Assembly (NCBI GenBank): GCA_035507155.1
Contig: DATJOK010000167.1
Coordinates: forward strand, 1-44,331
Source of the DNA: DASZHJ01 sp035507155
GTDB taxonomy: Bacteria > Pseudomonadota > Alphaproteobacteria > ATCC43930 > CGMCC-115725
Reading direction: 5' to 3'
Length of the DNA: 44,331 nt
The stretch's first letter is position 1, and the number at the start of each line of letters is the position of its first letter. Position numbers and translations under genes: made by a program. Positions 8,213 through 17,017 of the stretch are shown one piece after another. The notes under the pieces are model-generated. The model worked only from the letters and a program-made list of their open reading frames with translations, was not told the origin of the DNA and did no database searches.

Positions 8213-9562
8213 ATGTCGGGTGCATACGATATCAGCGACAGAGTGGCCTTCGCCGATATAGACGACAGCACGCGCTCGGTGCTGCAAGAATTCGCGCCGC
8301 TCCTGCAGAAGGCGCTTCCCGGTATCCTGGACAAGTTCTACGACCACCTCCGCAAATGGCCTAATCTCGCCGGCATGTTTGCCGGTCAGGGCATGATGGA
8401 GCGGGCCAAGAATGCCCAGTTACATCACTGGCTGAACCTGTTTTCGGGCCGCTTCGATGAGAGCTATGTCGCTTCGGTACGGAAAATCGGGCTCACTCAT
8501 AGCCGGACCGGACTCGATCCCCGCTGGTATATCGGGGGCTACTCCTTCACCCTGAGCCAACTCTATGCCGCGGCGGTACGTGCATTCTCGAGCCGCCTCA
8601 ATCCCTCCGCAGCGCAAGCGAAGACCGCTCGGTTGCTACGGGCCTTAAGCCAGGCAGCCATGCTGGACATGGATCTCGCAATCTCGATCTATCTCGAGGA
8701 AAACAAAGCGGCATACGACAGGAAGCTCGATGAGCTCGCGGCCGGCTTCGAGGCCTCCATCGCGAGCGTCGTGGGCGCCGTGAGTTCGGCGTCGACGGAA
8801 CTGCACTCTTCGGCGCAGGCACTGTCCTCGACGGCGGAGGAGACCAACCGTCAGAGTATGGCGGTGAATCTGGGAGCCGAGGAAACCTCCGCGAGCGTCC
8901 AATCGGTAGCCGGCGCGACGGAAGAGCTTTCCGCGTCGATCTCCGAGATCGCCCGTCAAGTAGAGCAGTCCTCCGATATCATGCGGCAGGCCGTGGAGCA
9001 GGGCCGAAACGCCAACACGACTGTTGCCGGGCTTACCGCCGCGGCGCAGCGTATCGGCGACGTGGTGAAGCTCATCCAGGACGTCGCCTCGCAAACAAAT
9101 CTTCTGGCTCTCAACGCCACCATCGAGGCGGCGCGCGCCGGCGAGGCTGGCAAGGGCTTTGCGGTAGTGGCGTCGGAGGTGAAGGCGCTGGCCAACCAGA
9201 CCTCAAAGGCGACGGAGGAGATCGGCGCCCAGATCAGCGAGATCCAGATCGCCACTCGCCAGACGGTAGCAGCCATCGAGGCAATCACCGGCACGATCAG
9301 CCAGATCAGCGAGATCTCGGGCGCGATCGCGTCCGCCGTGCAGGAGCAGAGCGCGGCAACCCAGGAAATTTCGGGCAGCGTGCAGCAGGCGTCCAAGGGC
9401 ACCACGGAGATCACCAGCAATATCGCCGGGGTGACGCAGGCGGCAGGCGAGACCGGCAATGCCGCTCACCAGGTTATGACGGCTTCTGGCGAGCTCAGCC
9501 GACAGGCGGAGAAGCTAGGCGGCGAGGTCGAAGGCTTCCTCACGAAAATTCGCGAGGCCTGA
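8213..9562 (+). CDS. Soluble globin-coupled methyl-accepting chemotaxis protein (HemAT-like)
   Basis: Haem-based aerotaxis/oxygen sensor of 449 residues. Residues 15-175 match the protoglobin domain; the expected proximal haem ligand is His96 in KIGLTHSRTGLDPRWYIGG, very like HemAT. A coiled-coil region follows, then the methyl-accepting signalling domain with its hairpin tip QTNLLALNATIEAARAGEAG, which would dock CheA/CheW. There is no transmembrane segment, so it acts in the cytoplasm. An upstream TTG would give a longer frame, but GGAG at 8203-8206 sits 6 nt before the ATG at 8213, which I chose. No che genes are nearby. Codon use is less G/C-biased than the flanking operons, so it may be acquired. 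Confidence 0.9.
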   Translation: MSGAYDISDRVAFADIDDSTRSVLQEFAPLLQKALPGILDKFYDHLRKWPNLAGMFAGQGMMERAKNAQLHHWLNLFSGRFDESYVASVRKIGLTHSRTGLDPRWYIGGYSFTLSQLYAAAVRAFSSRLNPSAAQAKTARLLRALSQAAMLDMDLAISIYLEENKAAYDRKLDELAAGFEASIASVVGAVSSASTELHSSAQALSSTAEETNRQSMAVNLGAEETSASVQSVAGATEELSASISEIARQVEQSSDIMRQAVEQGRNANTTVAGLTAAAQRIGDVVKLIQDVASQTNLLALNATIEAARAGEAGKGFAVVASEVKALANQTSKATEEIGAQISEIQIATRQTVAAIEAITGTISQISEISGAIASAVQEQSAATQEISGSVQQASKGTTEITSNIAGVTQAAGETGNAAHQVMTASGELSRQAEKLGGEVEGFLTKIREA

Positions 9563-10024
9563 GCGCGCGCCCACGCGCCAGCCCGGTCTGGAAGTCGTGG
9601 AGTCGCTGGCAGATTTCTGCCGCACGTTTGACCGCAACCGCAATCCGTTATGCCGAGTTGACGGACGATGCCGTTGCCATCGTCATCGGCACCGGCTCGG
9701 CGATCGACTTCTGCTTCATGTCCGACACGATGAAGTCTCTCCCACGGCTCACATGGCCGAAGAAGGGCGCTGCAGTGCCACGTGGCACCGCCACGGCCCT
9801 GCTTGATGCCAACGCGCGTCGCGGAGGCGATGGAGAACGCGATGAAGCGGACATTGACATCATGGACCGGCTCGGCGGAACGCGTTCGGCACCCGCCAGC
9901 GGGCAGTCATCGGCTTGGGCGGCTACGGCAAGACCCTGACCGTGCTGACCTGTCTTTCGAGCGGGGGAAGGGCTCTGCCGCCGTCCGCGATCGCTGCGAG
10001 CATCGCCGCCCGACGTGCGGCCGG
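9563..10024. other. 462-nt region without recognised gene
   Basis: This region lies between the convergent chemoreceptor and oxidase genes. Open frames here lack recognisable domains and good ribosome-binding sites. One plus-strand frame near 9890-10026 reads RAVIGLGGYGKTLTV, P-loop-like, but has no start codon context and ends at a TAG inside the gap. It is probably debris. Confidence 0.5.
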
Positions 10025-11320
10025 CTAGCGGCCGCCCCGGTCGCGCCAGCGGTAGTACATGATCGAGGGGGCGAGGAACCAGGGGTTGCCGAAATAATAG
10101 GGGCGGCTCTGAAAGTCGAGATTGTCGAAAGCAGTGGCACCCTCGGGGCGGCCCAGCACCTGCTGGCCGATGCGCATGCCGAGATAGGCCGCCATGCCGA
10201 CGCCGGAGCCGCAGTAGCCCATCGCATAGAACAGCCCGTCGCGCTGGCCCATATGGGCGAACTCGTCGAAGGTGTAGGCGACGAAGCCGCTCCAGGAATG
10301 GCTCACCCTGGCGCTCGCCAGCTCGGGAAAGATCCGCGCCAGCTCCGCATGGAGCAGCGGCCCGCTCACCCGCGCATCGGTCTCGCCATGGGAGACCCGG
10401 CCGCCGAACAGGATGCGGCTGCCGTCGGGCGCGGCGCGGTAATAATAGACCACCTTGCGGGTGTCGCTGACGATGCGGTCGCGGGGCATCAGCCGCGCCA
10501 TCAGATCGCGGCTCAGCGGCTCGGTCGCGATGATGTAGCTGCCGATGGGAATGACGCGGCGTTGGAGCCACGGCGTCAGCCGGCCGGTGTAGCCGTTGGT
10601 CGCGATCACCGCGGTGCGCGCGGCGACGGTCCCCTGGGGCGTCTGCAGCAGGAAGCCGTCACCCTCGTGCCGGATCCCGGTGACCGGACAGCGCGGCAGC
10701 ACGCGCCCGCCGGCCGCGAGCACGCGGTCGAGCAGGCCCTGATGGAATTTCGCCGGATGCACGGAAGCATGCCGCGCATAGACCACGCCGCCGAAATAGG
10801 CGTCGGTGCCGAGCTCGCGCCGCTGCTCGGCGCGGCTCACCAGCTGCGCTTCCACCGCGAGACCCTTGGGCTGGTTCTGAACGCGGCGCGCCAGCGCCTC
10901 GTATTGCGCGGGATTATGCGCCGCGTGGAAACGGCCGGCGACGCGGAAGTCGCAGTCGATGCGCTCGCCGGCGACGAAATCGGCGATCCAGGCGAGGGAT
11001 TTCTGGCCCTCGCGGATGATCGCGAAGGCCCGTTCCGGCCCGTGCCGGCGCGACAGCTCGTCGAAGTCGGGCTTGATGCTGGTGGAGATCTGCCCGCCGT
11101 TGCGGGTGCTGCAGCCCCATCCCGCGTCCTCGGCGTCGAGCACCAGGGTGTCGCGGCCGCCGCGCGCGGTCTGCAGCGCGGCGCTCAACCCGGTATAGCC
11201 CGATCCGACGATGGCGACGTCGACCTTCGCCGGCAGCGACGCGTCCGGCAGCACCGGCCGCGGCACCTGATCCCACCAATAGGGTGTGGACTTGAAGTCC
11301 GCCGTGAAGAGATCGCTCAT
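10025..11320 (-). CDS. FAD-dependent amine/amino-acid oxidoreductase (PuuB/DadA-like)
   Basis: Flavoprotein of 431 residues in the DAO family, expected to oxidise a C-N bond of an amine or N-substituted amino acid. The N-terminus has the TPYWW segment typical of gamma-glutamylputrescine oxidases. It is followed by the dinucleotide-binding motif VAIVGSGYTGLSAAL, the NGGQISTSIKP segment, and the C-terminal FAYTFDEFAHMGQRDGLFYAMGYCGSGVG FAD-contact region (given here as a description of residues about 340-368). The ATG at 11320 is preceded by AGGATGA, and that site overlaps the stop of the GMC gene 4 nt upstream, so the pair is translationally coupled. The nearby spermidine/putrescine-type transporter makes a polyamine-like or amino-compound substrate likely (inference). 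Confidence 0.85.
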   Translation of the reverse strand: MSDLFTADFKSTPYWWDQVPRPVLPDASLPAKVDVAIVGSGYTGLSAALQTARGGRDTLVLDAEDAGWGCSTRNGGQISTSIKPDFDELSRRHGPERAFAIIREGQKSLAWIADFVAGERIDCDFRVAGRFHAAHNPAQYEALARRVQNQPKGLAVEAQLVSRAEQRRELGTDAYFGGVVYARHASVHPAKFHQGLLDRVLAAGGRVLPRCPVTGIRHEGDGFLLQTPQGTVAARTAVIATNGYTGRLTPWLQRRVIPIGSYIIATEPLSRDLMARLMPRDRIVSDTRKVVYYYRAAPDGSRILFGGRVSHGETDARVSGPLLHAELARIFPELASARVSHSWSGFVAYTFDEFAHMGQRDGLFYAMGYCGSGVGMAAYLGMRIGQQVLGRPEGATAFDNLDFQSRPYYFGNPWFLAPSIMYYRWRDRGGR

Positions 11321-11324
11321 GGAA

Positions 11325-12917
11325 TCATCCTGCCGCGTCGCCGAGCACGAGAGCCGCGCCTTTCTCGGCGACCATGATGGTGGGGGCGTTGGTGTTGCCG
11401 GAGGTGAGGGTGGGAAATACCGAGGCGTCGATGACGCGGAGCCCGGCAAGCCCATGGACCTTGAGCTCGTGGCTCACGACGCTCTCCCGCGGATCGGGCC
11501 CCATGCGACAGGTGCTGACCGGGTGGAAGACCGAGGAGGCGCGCCGGCGGATATCCCCGAGCAACTCCTGGTCCGACTGCATCCCGGCGCCCGGACGCAT
11601 CTCCTCCGAGATGAGGGCGGCGAGGGCGGGTGCCGCGGCCAGCCGGCGCAGGAACCGGGCGCCCGCGAGCATGTCGCGGATGTCCTCCGCGGTCGAGAGC
11701 GAATTCGGCTGGATCGCGGGCGCCACGAGGGGATCGGCGGTCTTGATCTGCAGGCAGCCGCGGCTGGTCGGGCGGCAGGGCTGCGCGCTCAGCAGGAAGC
11801 CGGGAAAGGGATCGGGCCGCATCAGGGTGCGCTTGCCGGGGACCGCCCGCGTATAGCTCAGCGGCGAGAAGTAGAGCTGCAGATCGGGCCGCTCCAGATC
11901 CGGCCGGGTGCGGATGATGCCGCCGCCCTGGTTGACGCTGAGGGAAAGCGGTCCGCGCCGGAACGCCGCGTATAGCAGGCCGGCGCGCAGCCGGCCGCGC
12001 CAGGTGCCGAGATCCTGATTGAGCGTCGGCACCCGCGACCGGTAGAGGTGATCGATGCAGAGATGGTCCTGCAGATGGCGGCCGACCGCCGGGCTCTCGT
12101 GCACCACCTCGATGCCGAGCCGCTGCAGCAGCGGCCCCGGCCCGATGCCGGAGAGCTGCAGCAGCTGGGGGGAATTGATGGCGCCGGCAGCGAGGATGAC
12201 CTCGCGCCGCGCCCGCGCGCTTGCGGTCGCGCCGCCCCGGCGGTACTCGACGCCGACCGCGCGGCGTTGCTCGAAGAGGAGGCGCGTCGCCAGCGCCCCG
12301 GTTTCGACGCGCAGGTTGGACCGGCGCATCGCCGGCCAGAGATAGGCGCGCGCCGCCGACATGCGGAAGCCGCCGCGCGTGGTGATCCGGTAGAGGCCGA
12401 CGCCTTCCCGCTGCGCCCCGTTGAAATCGGCCGTGCGCCGGAGCCCGATCTCCTCGCAGCCGCGGAGATAGGCCTCGCAGATCGGATGGCAGTCGCGCGC
12501 GACATCCGACACGTTGAGCGGGCCACCGGTGAAACTCTCCGCCTTCTCGAAATAAGGCAGGACATCCGCCCAGCCCCAGCCGGGATTGCCGAGGCTCCGC
12601 CAATCCTCGAAATCGGTCGGCTGGCCGCGGATGTAGACCATGGCATTGATCGAGCTCGAGCCGCCCAGCACCTTGCCGCGCGGCCAGTAGTCCTGCCGGC
12701 CGTCGAGCGCCGGCTCCGGCTCGGTGCGGTACATCCAGTTGACGCGCGGATTGTAGAAGCTCATGCCGTAGCCGATCGGCACCTGGATCGAGAGCCGGCG
12801 GTCGCTGCCGCCGGCCTCCAGCAGCAGCACCGTAAGCCGGCCGCTCTCGCTGAGGCGCCCCGCCAGGGTGCAGCCGGCGGAGCCGGCGCCGACGACGATG
12901 TAGTCGAATTCCATCAT
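11325..12917 (-). CDS. GMC-family oxidoreductase (choline dehydrogenase-like)
   Basis: FAD-dependent alcohol dehydrogenase/oxidase of the glucose-methanol-choline family, 530 residues, a normal length. It shows the FAD motif VVGAGSAGC (8-16), GMC signature 1 (GKVLGGSSSINAMVYIRGQ), signature 2 (AAGAINSPQLLQLSGIG), the catalytic His in FHPVSTCRMG and the partner Asn in SGNTNAPT. Two consecutive ATGs occur at 12917 and 12914. It heads a two-gene unit with the FAD oxidase and follows the MocR gene in the same direction after 94 nt. That gap holds a 31-bp element shared with the transporter promoter at 15743. The substrate is not determinable; an amino alcohol fits the context. Confidence 0.88.
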   Translation of the reverse strand: MMEFDYIVVGAGSAGCTLAGRLSESGRLTVLLLEAGGSDRRLSIQVPIGYGMSFYNPRVNWMYRTEPEPALDGRQDYWPRGKVLGGSSSINAMVYIRGQPTDFEDWRSLGNPGWGWADVLPYFEKAESFTGGPLNVSDVARDCHPICEAYLRGCEEIGLRRTADFNGAQREGVGLYRITTRGGFRMSAARAYLWPAMRRSNLRVETGALATRLLFEQRRAVGVEYRRGGATASARARREVILAAGAINSPQLLQLSGIGPGPLLQRLGIEVVHESPAVGRHLQDHLCIDHLYRSRVPTLNQDLGTWRGRLRAGLLYAAFRRGPLSLSVNQGGGIIRTRPDLERPDLQLYFSPLSYTRAVPGKRTLMRPDPFPGFLLSAQPCRPTSRGCLQIKTADPLVAPAIQPNSLSTAEDIRDMLAGARFLRRLAAAPALAALISEEMRPGAGMQSDQELLGDIRRRASSVFHPVSTCRMGPDPRESVVSHELKVHGLAGLRVIDASVFPTLTSGNTNAPTIMVAEKGAALVLGDAAG

Positions 12918-12961
12918 CAGAGTGCGGCGGCGAGCATGTCGGATGACAGCGGTCGCCCGAC

Positions 12962-12992
12962 AGGGCCAATTTCAACATTCGGGCATACCACT
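12962..12992 (-). promoter_or_regulatory. Shared 31-bp element upstream of GMC operon
   Basis: Read on the minus strand it begins AGTGGTATG, continues through CCGA and ends TGGCCCT. About 25 of 31 positions match the plus-strand element at 15743-15773, without gaps. It lies 45-75 nt before the GMC start codon, a reasonable place for an operator or promoter. Binding by the adjacent MocR regulator is my inference. Confidence 0.5.
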
Positions 12993-13011
12993 GCGGCGCG
13001 CCGGCGCCCAT

Positions 13012-14529
13012 CTAGGCGCGGGCGCCGGCGGCGCGTCTCGGCCGGACGAGGCCGCGCAGCACCTCGCCGAGCGCGCCGACGCCGGCCCTGATCTCGGGCG
13101 GCCGGATGCCGCCGAACCCCAGCACCAGCCCGTTCACCTCGACCGGCTCGATGGAGAAGCGCGCGATCGGCGACACTACGATCCCGCGCGCCGCCGCCGC
13201 CCGGGCGACGGCGATCTCCGAGAGATGCCCCGGCAGGCGAGCGATCGTGTGCAGCCCGCTCTCGGTGGGGACGACCTCGAGCAGGCCGGCGAGCTCGCGC
13301 TCCGCCGCCTCGCGCAGGCAGGCGTGCCGCTCCTCGTAGACGCGGCGCATGCGGCGGATGTGGGTCGCGAAGTGGCCTTCCTCGATGAACTCGGCGACCA
13401 CCGCCTGGATGCTGGAGGGAACGCCCTGCATGAAGGCGGCGGAGACCTTCTCGAAGGTCTCGATCAGCGAGGGCGGCACCAGCATGAAGCCGAGGCGGAG
13501 CGCGGGGAACAGCGACTTGCTGAAGGTGCCGACATAGATCACCAGGCCGGTGCGGTCGACGCTCTTCAGGGTCGGCAGCGGCCGGCGGCCGAAGAAGAAC
13601 TCGCCGTCGTAATCGTCCTCGACGATCCAGGCGCCCGCCCGCTCCGCCGAGCGCAGCAGCGCGAAGCGGCGCTCCAGGCTCATGATCGGGCCGAGCGGCT
13701 GCTGGTGCGAGGGCGTGACGAAGACCAGGCGGAAATCCGGGCTGCGTTTCAGCCCCTGGTCGACGCGCAGGCCCTCCTCGTCCACCGGCACCGGCACCAG
13801 CTCGGCCCCGCAGGCGAGGAGAGCGTTGCGCGCGCCGATCGCACCGGGATTCTCGAACCACACCTTGTCGCCGGGATCGAGCAGCACGTTCCCGATGAGG
13901 TTGAAGGCATGCTGCGCGCCGCCGACGATGAAGATCTGCGCCGCCTCGCAGGCGATGCCGCGATTGGCGCGGAGATGCGCGGCGATCGCCTCGCGGAGCG
14001 GCGCGTGGCCGAGCGGCGGGGCGTAGCCCAGCACCGCCTCGCGGCTGCCGCGCCAGTGCTTGGTGACGAGGCGCGCCCATTGCGCCATCGGGAAGGCGTC
14101 GAAGGCGGGGAGCGCGGTGACGAAGGCGCGCGGCGCATGGGGCAGCCGCTGGCGCTCGCTGAAATGATCGACCGCCCAGCCCATCGCCTTGGAGAGGCTG
14201 GGCTTGCGCGCCGGCCGCGGCTTGCCGAGCGCGCGCGGCGGCTGCGGCCGCTCGGCGCTCAGCGCGTCGCTGACGAAAGTGCCGGCGCCGACCCGGGATT
14301 CGACCAGCCCCTCGGCGATCAGCCGGTCGAAGGCGTCGATCACCGTGGTGCGCGAGACGCCGAGGTCGTGGGCGAGGGTGCGGCTCGACGGCAGGCGCGA
14401 GCGCGCCGCGATCGCGCCGGAGAGCATCATGTCCCGGAGCGCCACATAGAGCTGGGTCGCGATCGGCCGGACGGACTCGTGCTCGATCGTGATCGACAGC
14501 AGCAGCGCGCCGCCCGCCCGCTTCACCAT
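13012..14529 (-). CDS. MocR/PdxR-type GntR-aminotransferase transcription regulator
   Basis: Fusion regulator of 505 residues. Residues 15-90 form a GntR winged helix (LPSSRTLAHDLGVSRTTV). After a linker, residues 125-490 form a fold-type I aminotransferase-like effector domain with DDYDGEF (306-311) and the PLP lysine Lys338 in TFSKSLFP. MocR proteins sense an amino compound as a PLP adduct and control neighbouring catabolic or transport genes. The gene is divergent from the enolase-superfamily gene (97-nt gap) and co-directional with the GMC/FAD oxidase pair. It is therefore placed to regulate both arms and probably itself. All PLP-contact motifs appear intact. Confidence 0.9.
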   Translation of the reverse strand: MVKRAGGALLLSITIEHESVRPIATQLYVALRDMMLSGAIAARSRLPSSRTLAHDLGVSRTTVIDAFDRLIAEGLVESRVGAGTFVSDALSAERPQPPRALGKPRPARKPSLSKAMGWAVDHFSERQRLPHAPRAFVTALPAFDAFPMAQWARLVTKHWRGSREAVLGYAPPLGHAPLREAIAAHLRANRGIACEAAQIFIVGGAQHAFNLIGNVLLDPGDKVWFENPGAIGARNALLACGAELVPVPVDEEGLRVDQGLKRSPDFRLVFVTPSHQQPLGPIMSLERRFALLRSAERAGAWIVEDDYDGEFFFGRRPLPTLKSVDRTGLVIYVGTFSKSLFPALRLGFMLVPPSLIETFEKVSAAFMQGVPSSIQAVVAEFIEEGHFATHIRRMRRVYEERHACLREAAERELAGLLEVVPTESGLHTIARLPGHLSEIAVARAAAARGIVVSPIARFSIEPVEVNGLVLGFGGIRPPEIRAGVGALGEVLRGLVRPRRAAGARA

Positions 14530-14626
14530 GCGCCCCCACTCCCTCCGGCCCTGCCCCGCAAAATGGCCTCATATTATGTCGAAAGTGGACCTTATTTCGC
14601 GCCCAATAAATGGCGATCCTCGCGCC
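14530..14626. promoter_or_regulatory. Divergent MocR/enolase promoter region
   Basis: This AT-richer 97-nt gap contains repeated TGG-CC words in one orientation (AATGGCC at 14572-14578, AGTGGACC at 14584-14591, AATGGCG at 14609-14615) and the dyad TTATT...AATAA. MocR-family regulators usually bind direct repeats, so this is the obvious autoregulatory site. The exact operator is not resolved. Confidence 0.35.
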
Positions 14627-15730
14627 ATGAAAATCCTGGCCATCGAGACCTTCTGCACCGAATTCGTGGGCTTCGTCCGCGTCACCGCCGAGAATGGCGC
14701 GCAAGGCTGGGGCCAGGTCGCGCCCTATAACGCGGACATCACGTCGCAGGTGCTGCATCGCCAGGTCGCTCCCTGGGCGCTCGGACGCGACGCGCTCGAC
14801 ATCGCCGGCCTCGTCGACCTGATTCCGCTGCGCGAGCACAAGTTTCCCGGCTCCTACCTCTGCCGGGCGATCGGCGGGCTCGACACCGCGCTCTGGGATC
14901 TGCGCGGCAAGCTCGAGGGGAAGAGCGTCTGTGCCCTGCTCGGCGGCACGCCACGAAGCCTGCGCGCCTACGCCTCCTCCATGAAACGCGACATCACGCC
15001 CGAGGCCGAGGCCGAGCGCATGCTGCGCCTGCGCGACCAGCACGGCTTCGACGCCTTCAAGTTCCGCATCGGCGCCGAGTGCGGGCGCGACGTCGACGAG
15101 TGGCCGGGACGCACCGAGGCGATCGTGCCCGCCATGCGCATGGCGATGGGCGGCGACGCGACGCTGCTGGTGGACGCCAACAGCGGCTTCTCGCCCCGGC
15201 GCGCCATCGAGGTCGGCCGCATGCTGCAGGATCACGGCATCTCCCACTATGAGGAGCCCTGCCCCTATTGGGAGCCGGAGCAGACCAAGGAGGTCGCCGA
15301 CGCCCTCGACATCGACGTCACCGGCGGCGAGCAGGACTGCCTGATCCAGGTCTGGCGGCACATGATCGAGCTGCGGGCGGTCGACGTCATCCAGCCGGAT
15401 GTCTGCTATCTCGGCGGCATGGTCCGCACGCTCCGGGTCGCCGACATGGCGGCGCGCGCCGGGCTTCCTTGCACGCCGCACAGCGCCAACCTCACGATGG
15501 TGACGCTCTTCACCATGCATCTGCTGGGCGCGATCCCGAACGCCGGCAAGTATCTCGAATTCTCGATCGAGGGACCGGACTATTATCCCTGGCAGGAAGG
15601 GCTGTTCCGCAACTGGCCCTACGCGGTGACGGGCGGCAGAGTGACGATCCCGAGCGAGCCCGGCTGGGGCGTCGAGATCGCGCCGGACTGGCTGCAGCGC
15701 GCCGCCTATCGCAAGAGCGCGCTGAGCTGA
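14627..15730 (+). CDS. Enolase-superfamily (mandelate racemase/muconate lactonizing) enzyme
   Basis: Enzyme of 367 residues that should abstract the alpha-proton of a carboxylate, as in dehydratases, racemases or cycloisomerases. Metal ligands are Asp183 (LVDANSG), Glu209/Glu210 (YEEPCP) and Glu235 (TGGEQD). Acid/base candidates are Lys145 in a KxR motif (FKFR) and an Asp258/His285 dyad (QPDVC, TPHSA), which places it in the mandelate-racemase-like group. The frame is open upstream, but the ATG at 14627 begins the conserved N-terminal capping domain (MKILAIETF) and leaves a promoter gap to the divergent MocR gene. Context suggests a step in catabolism of an imported amino or hydroxy acid. A specific activity cannot be assigned. 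Confidence 0.87.
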   Translation: MKILAIETFCTEFVGFVRVTAENGAQGWGQVAPYNADITSQVLHRQVAPWALGRDALDIAGLVDLIPLREHKFPGSYLCRAIGGLDTALWDLRGKLEGKSVCALLGGTPRSLRAYASSMKRDITPEAEAERMLRLRDQHGFDAFKFRIGAECGRDVDEWPGRTEAIVPAMRMAMGGDATLLVDANSGFSPRRAIEVGRMLQDHGISHYEEPCPYWEPEQTKEVADALDIDVTGGEQDCLIQVWRHMIELRAVDVIQPDVCYLGGMVRTLRVADMAARAGLPCTPHSANLTMVTLFTMHLLGAIPNAGKYLEFSIEGPDYYPWQEGLFRNWPYAVTGGRVTIPSEPGWGVEIAPDWLQRAAYRKSALS

Positions 15731-15742
15731 GCGCGGGAGCAA

Positions 15743-15773
15743 AGTGGTATGGCCGAGTTTTCACAATGGCCCT
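15743..15773 (+). promoter_or_regulatory. Shared 31-bp element upstream of binding-protein gene
   Basis: The plus-strand copy of the element also found at 12962-12992 begins AGTGGTATG and ends TGGCCCT. It is 85-116 nt before the binding-protein ATG and 12 nt after the enolase stop, so the transporter has its own regulated promoter. It probably shares a regulator with the GMC operon. Confidence 0.5.
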
Positions 15774-15858
15774 ACTCACCCGACCACGCGGCTACCGACA
15801 ATAGCGCCCGGAGCGGGTCTCCGAGGCACGCCAACAACGCATCACGGGGAGAGCAAGC

Positions 15859-16923
15859 ATGACGCTCGGAAAGAAGCTATTGGGTTCGACGCTGGCTGTT
15901 GCCCTGGCCGCGGGCGGCAGCATCGTCGCGGGACCGGCGCTGGCGCAGCAGCAATTGACCGTCGTCTCCTTCGGCGGCTCCTACCAGGATGCCGAGAGCA
16001 AGGCGCTGTTCCAGCCGGCCGCCAAGGCGCTCGGCATCGCGCTCAAGGAGGAGACCTATACCGGGATCGCCGCGCTCCGCCTGCAGGTGAAATCCGGCGC
16101 CGTCACCTGGGACATCGTCGCCAGCGGCTCCGGCAGCGCGGCGCGCGCCGGCGCCGAGGGCATTCTCGACAAGCTCGACTACAAGACCATCGATGTCTCC
16201 AACTTCCTGCCCCACACCTACCAGGACTACTGCGTCGGCGGCGACGTGTTCTCCACCGTGCTGGCCTGGAACACCAAGACCTACGGCGACAAGGGCCCGC
16301 AGAGCTGGGCCGATTTCTGGGACGTGAAGAAATTCCCGGGCAAGCGCTCCTACCGGAAGTCGGTTGCGGGCGCGCTGGAGCCGGCGCTGATGGCAGACGG
16401 CGTGCCGCCGGAGAAGGTCTACGAGGTGCTGTCGCAGCCGGGCGGCATCGAGCGGGCGATCAAGAAGATCAAGGAGCTGAAGCCCTACATCTCCGTCTGG
16501 TGGGAGTCGGGCGCGCAGCAGGCGCAGCTGATGAAGGACGGCGAGGTCGACATGATCACCGGCTGGAACGGCCGCTTCGACGTCGCCAAGAAGGACGGCG
16601 CCAAGGTTGCCTATACCTTCAACCAGGCGCTGCTGGACTACGATTGCTACGCGGTCGCCAAGGGCGCGCCGCACAAGGAGCTGGCGATGAAGTTCCTGGC
16701 CGAGATCAGCAAGCCGCAATATCAGGCGGAGTTCACCAAGTACATCACCTACGGGCCCACCAACAAGAAGGCCTACGACCTCGGCACCATCGACGCCGCC
16801 TATGCGAAGGAGCTGCCCTCCTATCCGGAGAATGCCGCCAAGCAGCTTCCGATCGATCTCGACTGGTATATAAAGTTCGAGGAGAAGGCCTCGGCCGCCT
16901 ATCAGAACATGCTGACCGAGTGA
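15859..16923 (+). CDS. Periplasmic binding protein, spermidine/putrescine type (PotD-like)
   Basis: Solute-binding component of a polyamine-type ABC importer, 354 residues. The signal peptide has a basic N-terminus (TLGKKLLG), an Ala-rich core and a likely cleavage site after GPALA. The mature domain starts QQQLTVVSFGGSYQDAE, typical of PotD/family 1 proteins, and includes DIVASGSG, WADFWDVKKFPGKR and VWWESGAQQAQLMKDGEVDM. GGGGAGAG precedes the ATG at 15859. A hairpin follows the stop. The strict polyamine-binding acidic residues cannot be checked by eye, so the ligand is open. Confidence 0.9.
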   Translation: MTLGKKLLGSTLAVALAAGGSIVAGPALAQQQLTVVSFGGSYQDAESKALFQPAAKALGIALKEETYTGIAALRLQVKSGAVTWDIVASGSGSAARAGAEGILDKLDYKTIDVSNFLPHTYQDYCVGGDVFSTVLAWNTKTYGDKGPQSWADFWDVKKFPGKRSYRKSVAGALEPALMADGVPPEKVYEVLSQPGGIERAIKKIKELKPYISVWWESGAQQAQLMKDGEVDMITGWNGRFDVAKKDGAKVAYTFNQALLDYDCYAVAKGAPHKELAMKFLAEISKPQYQAEFTKYITYGPTNKKAYDLGTIDAAYAKELPSYPENAAKQLPIDLDWYIKFEEKASAAYQNMLTE

Positions 16924-16950
16924 TCTGACCTCGGCTGGTACCGACCATCA

Positions 16951-16983
16951 GGCGAAGGCGGTACGGGGAGTATCGCCTTCGCC
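16951..16983 (+). terminator. Stem-loop between binding-protein and ATPase genes
   Basis: A 14-bp stem with one mismatch pairs 16951-16964 with 16970-16983 around a 5-nt loop, followed by GTTT. It is a likely partial terminator or 3'-end stabiliser, allowing excess binding protein over the membrane components. The 5649-5691 hairpin holds the same position in the first transporter operon. Confidence 0.55.
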
Positions 16984-17017
16984 GTTTCGCAGACTGGGGG
17001 CCGAAGGCGGCTGATCG

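Noticed and set aside
9628..9939. Plus-strand 103-codon frame between chemoreceptor and oxidase
   Set aside because: No recognisable domain, no ribosome-binding site, and composition unlike the neighbouring genes.
12917..15742. Minus-strand 941-codon open frame across the enolase and MocR genes
   Set aside because: It spans two genes in the wrong frame and the divergent promoter, with no domain in the translation.
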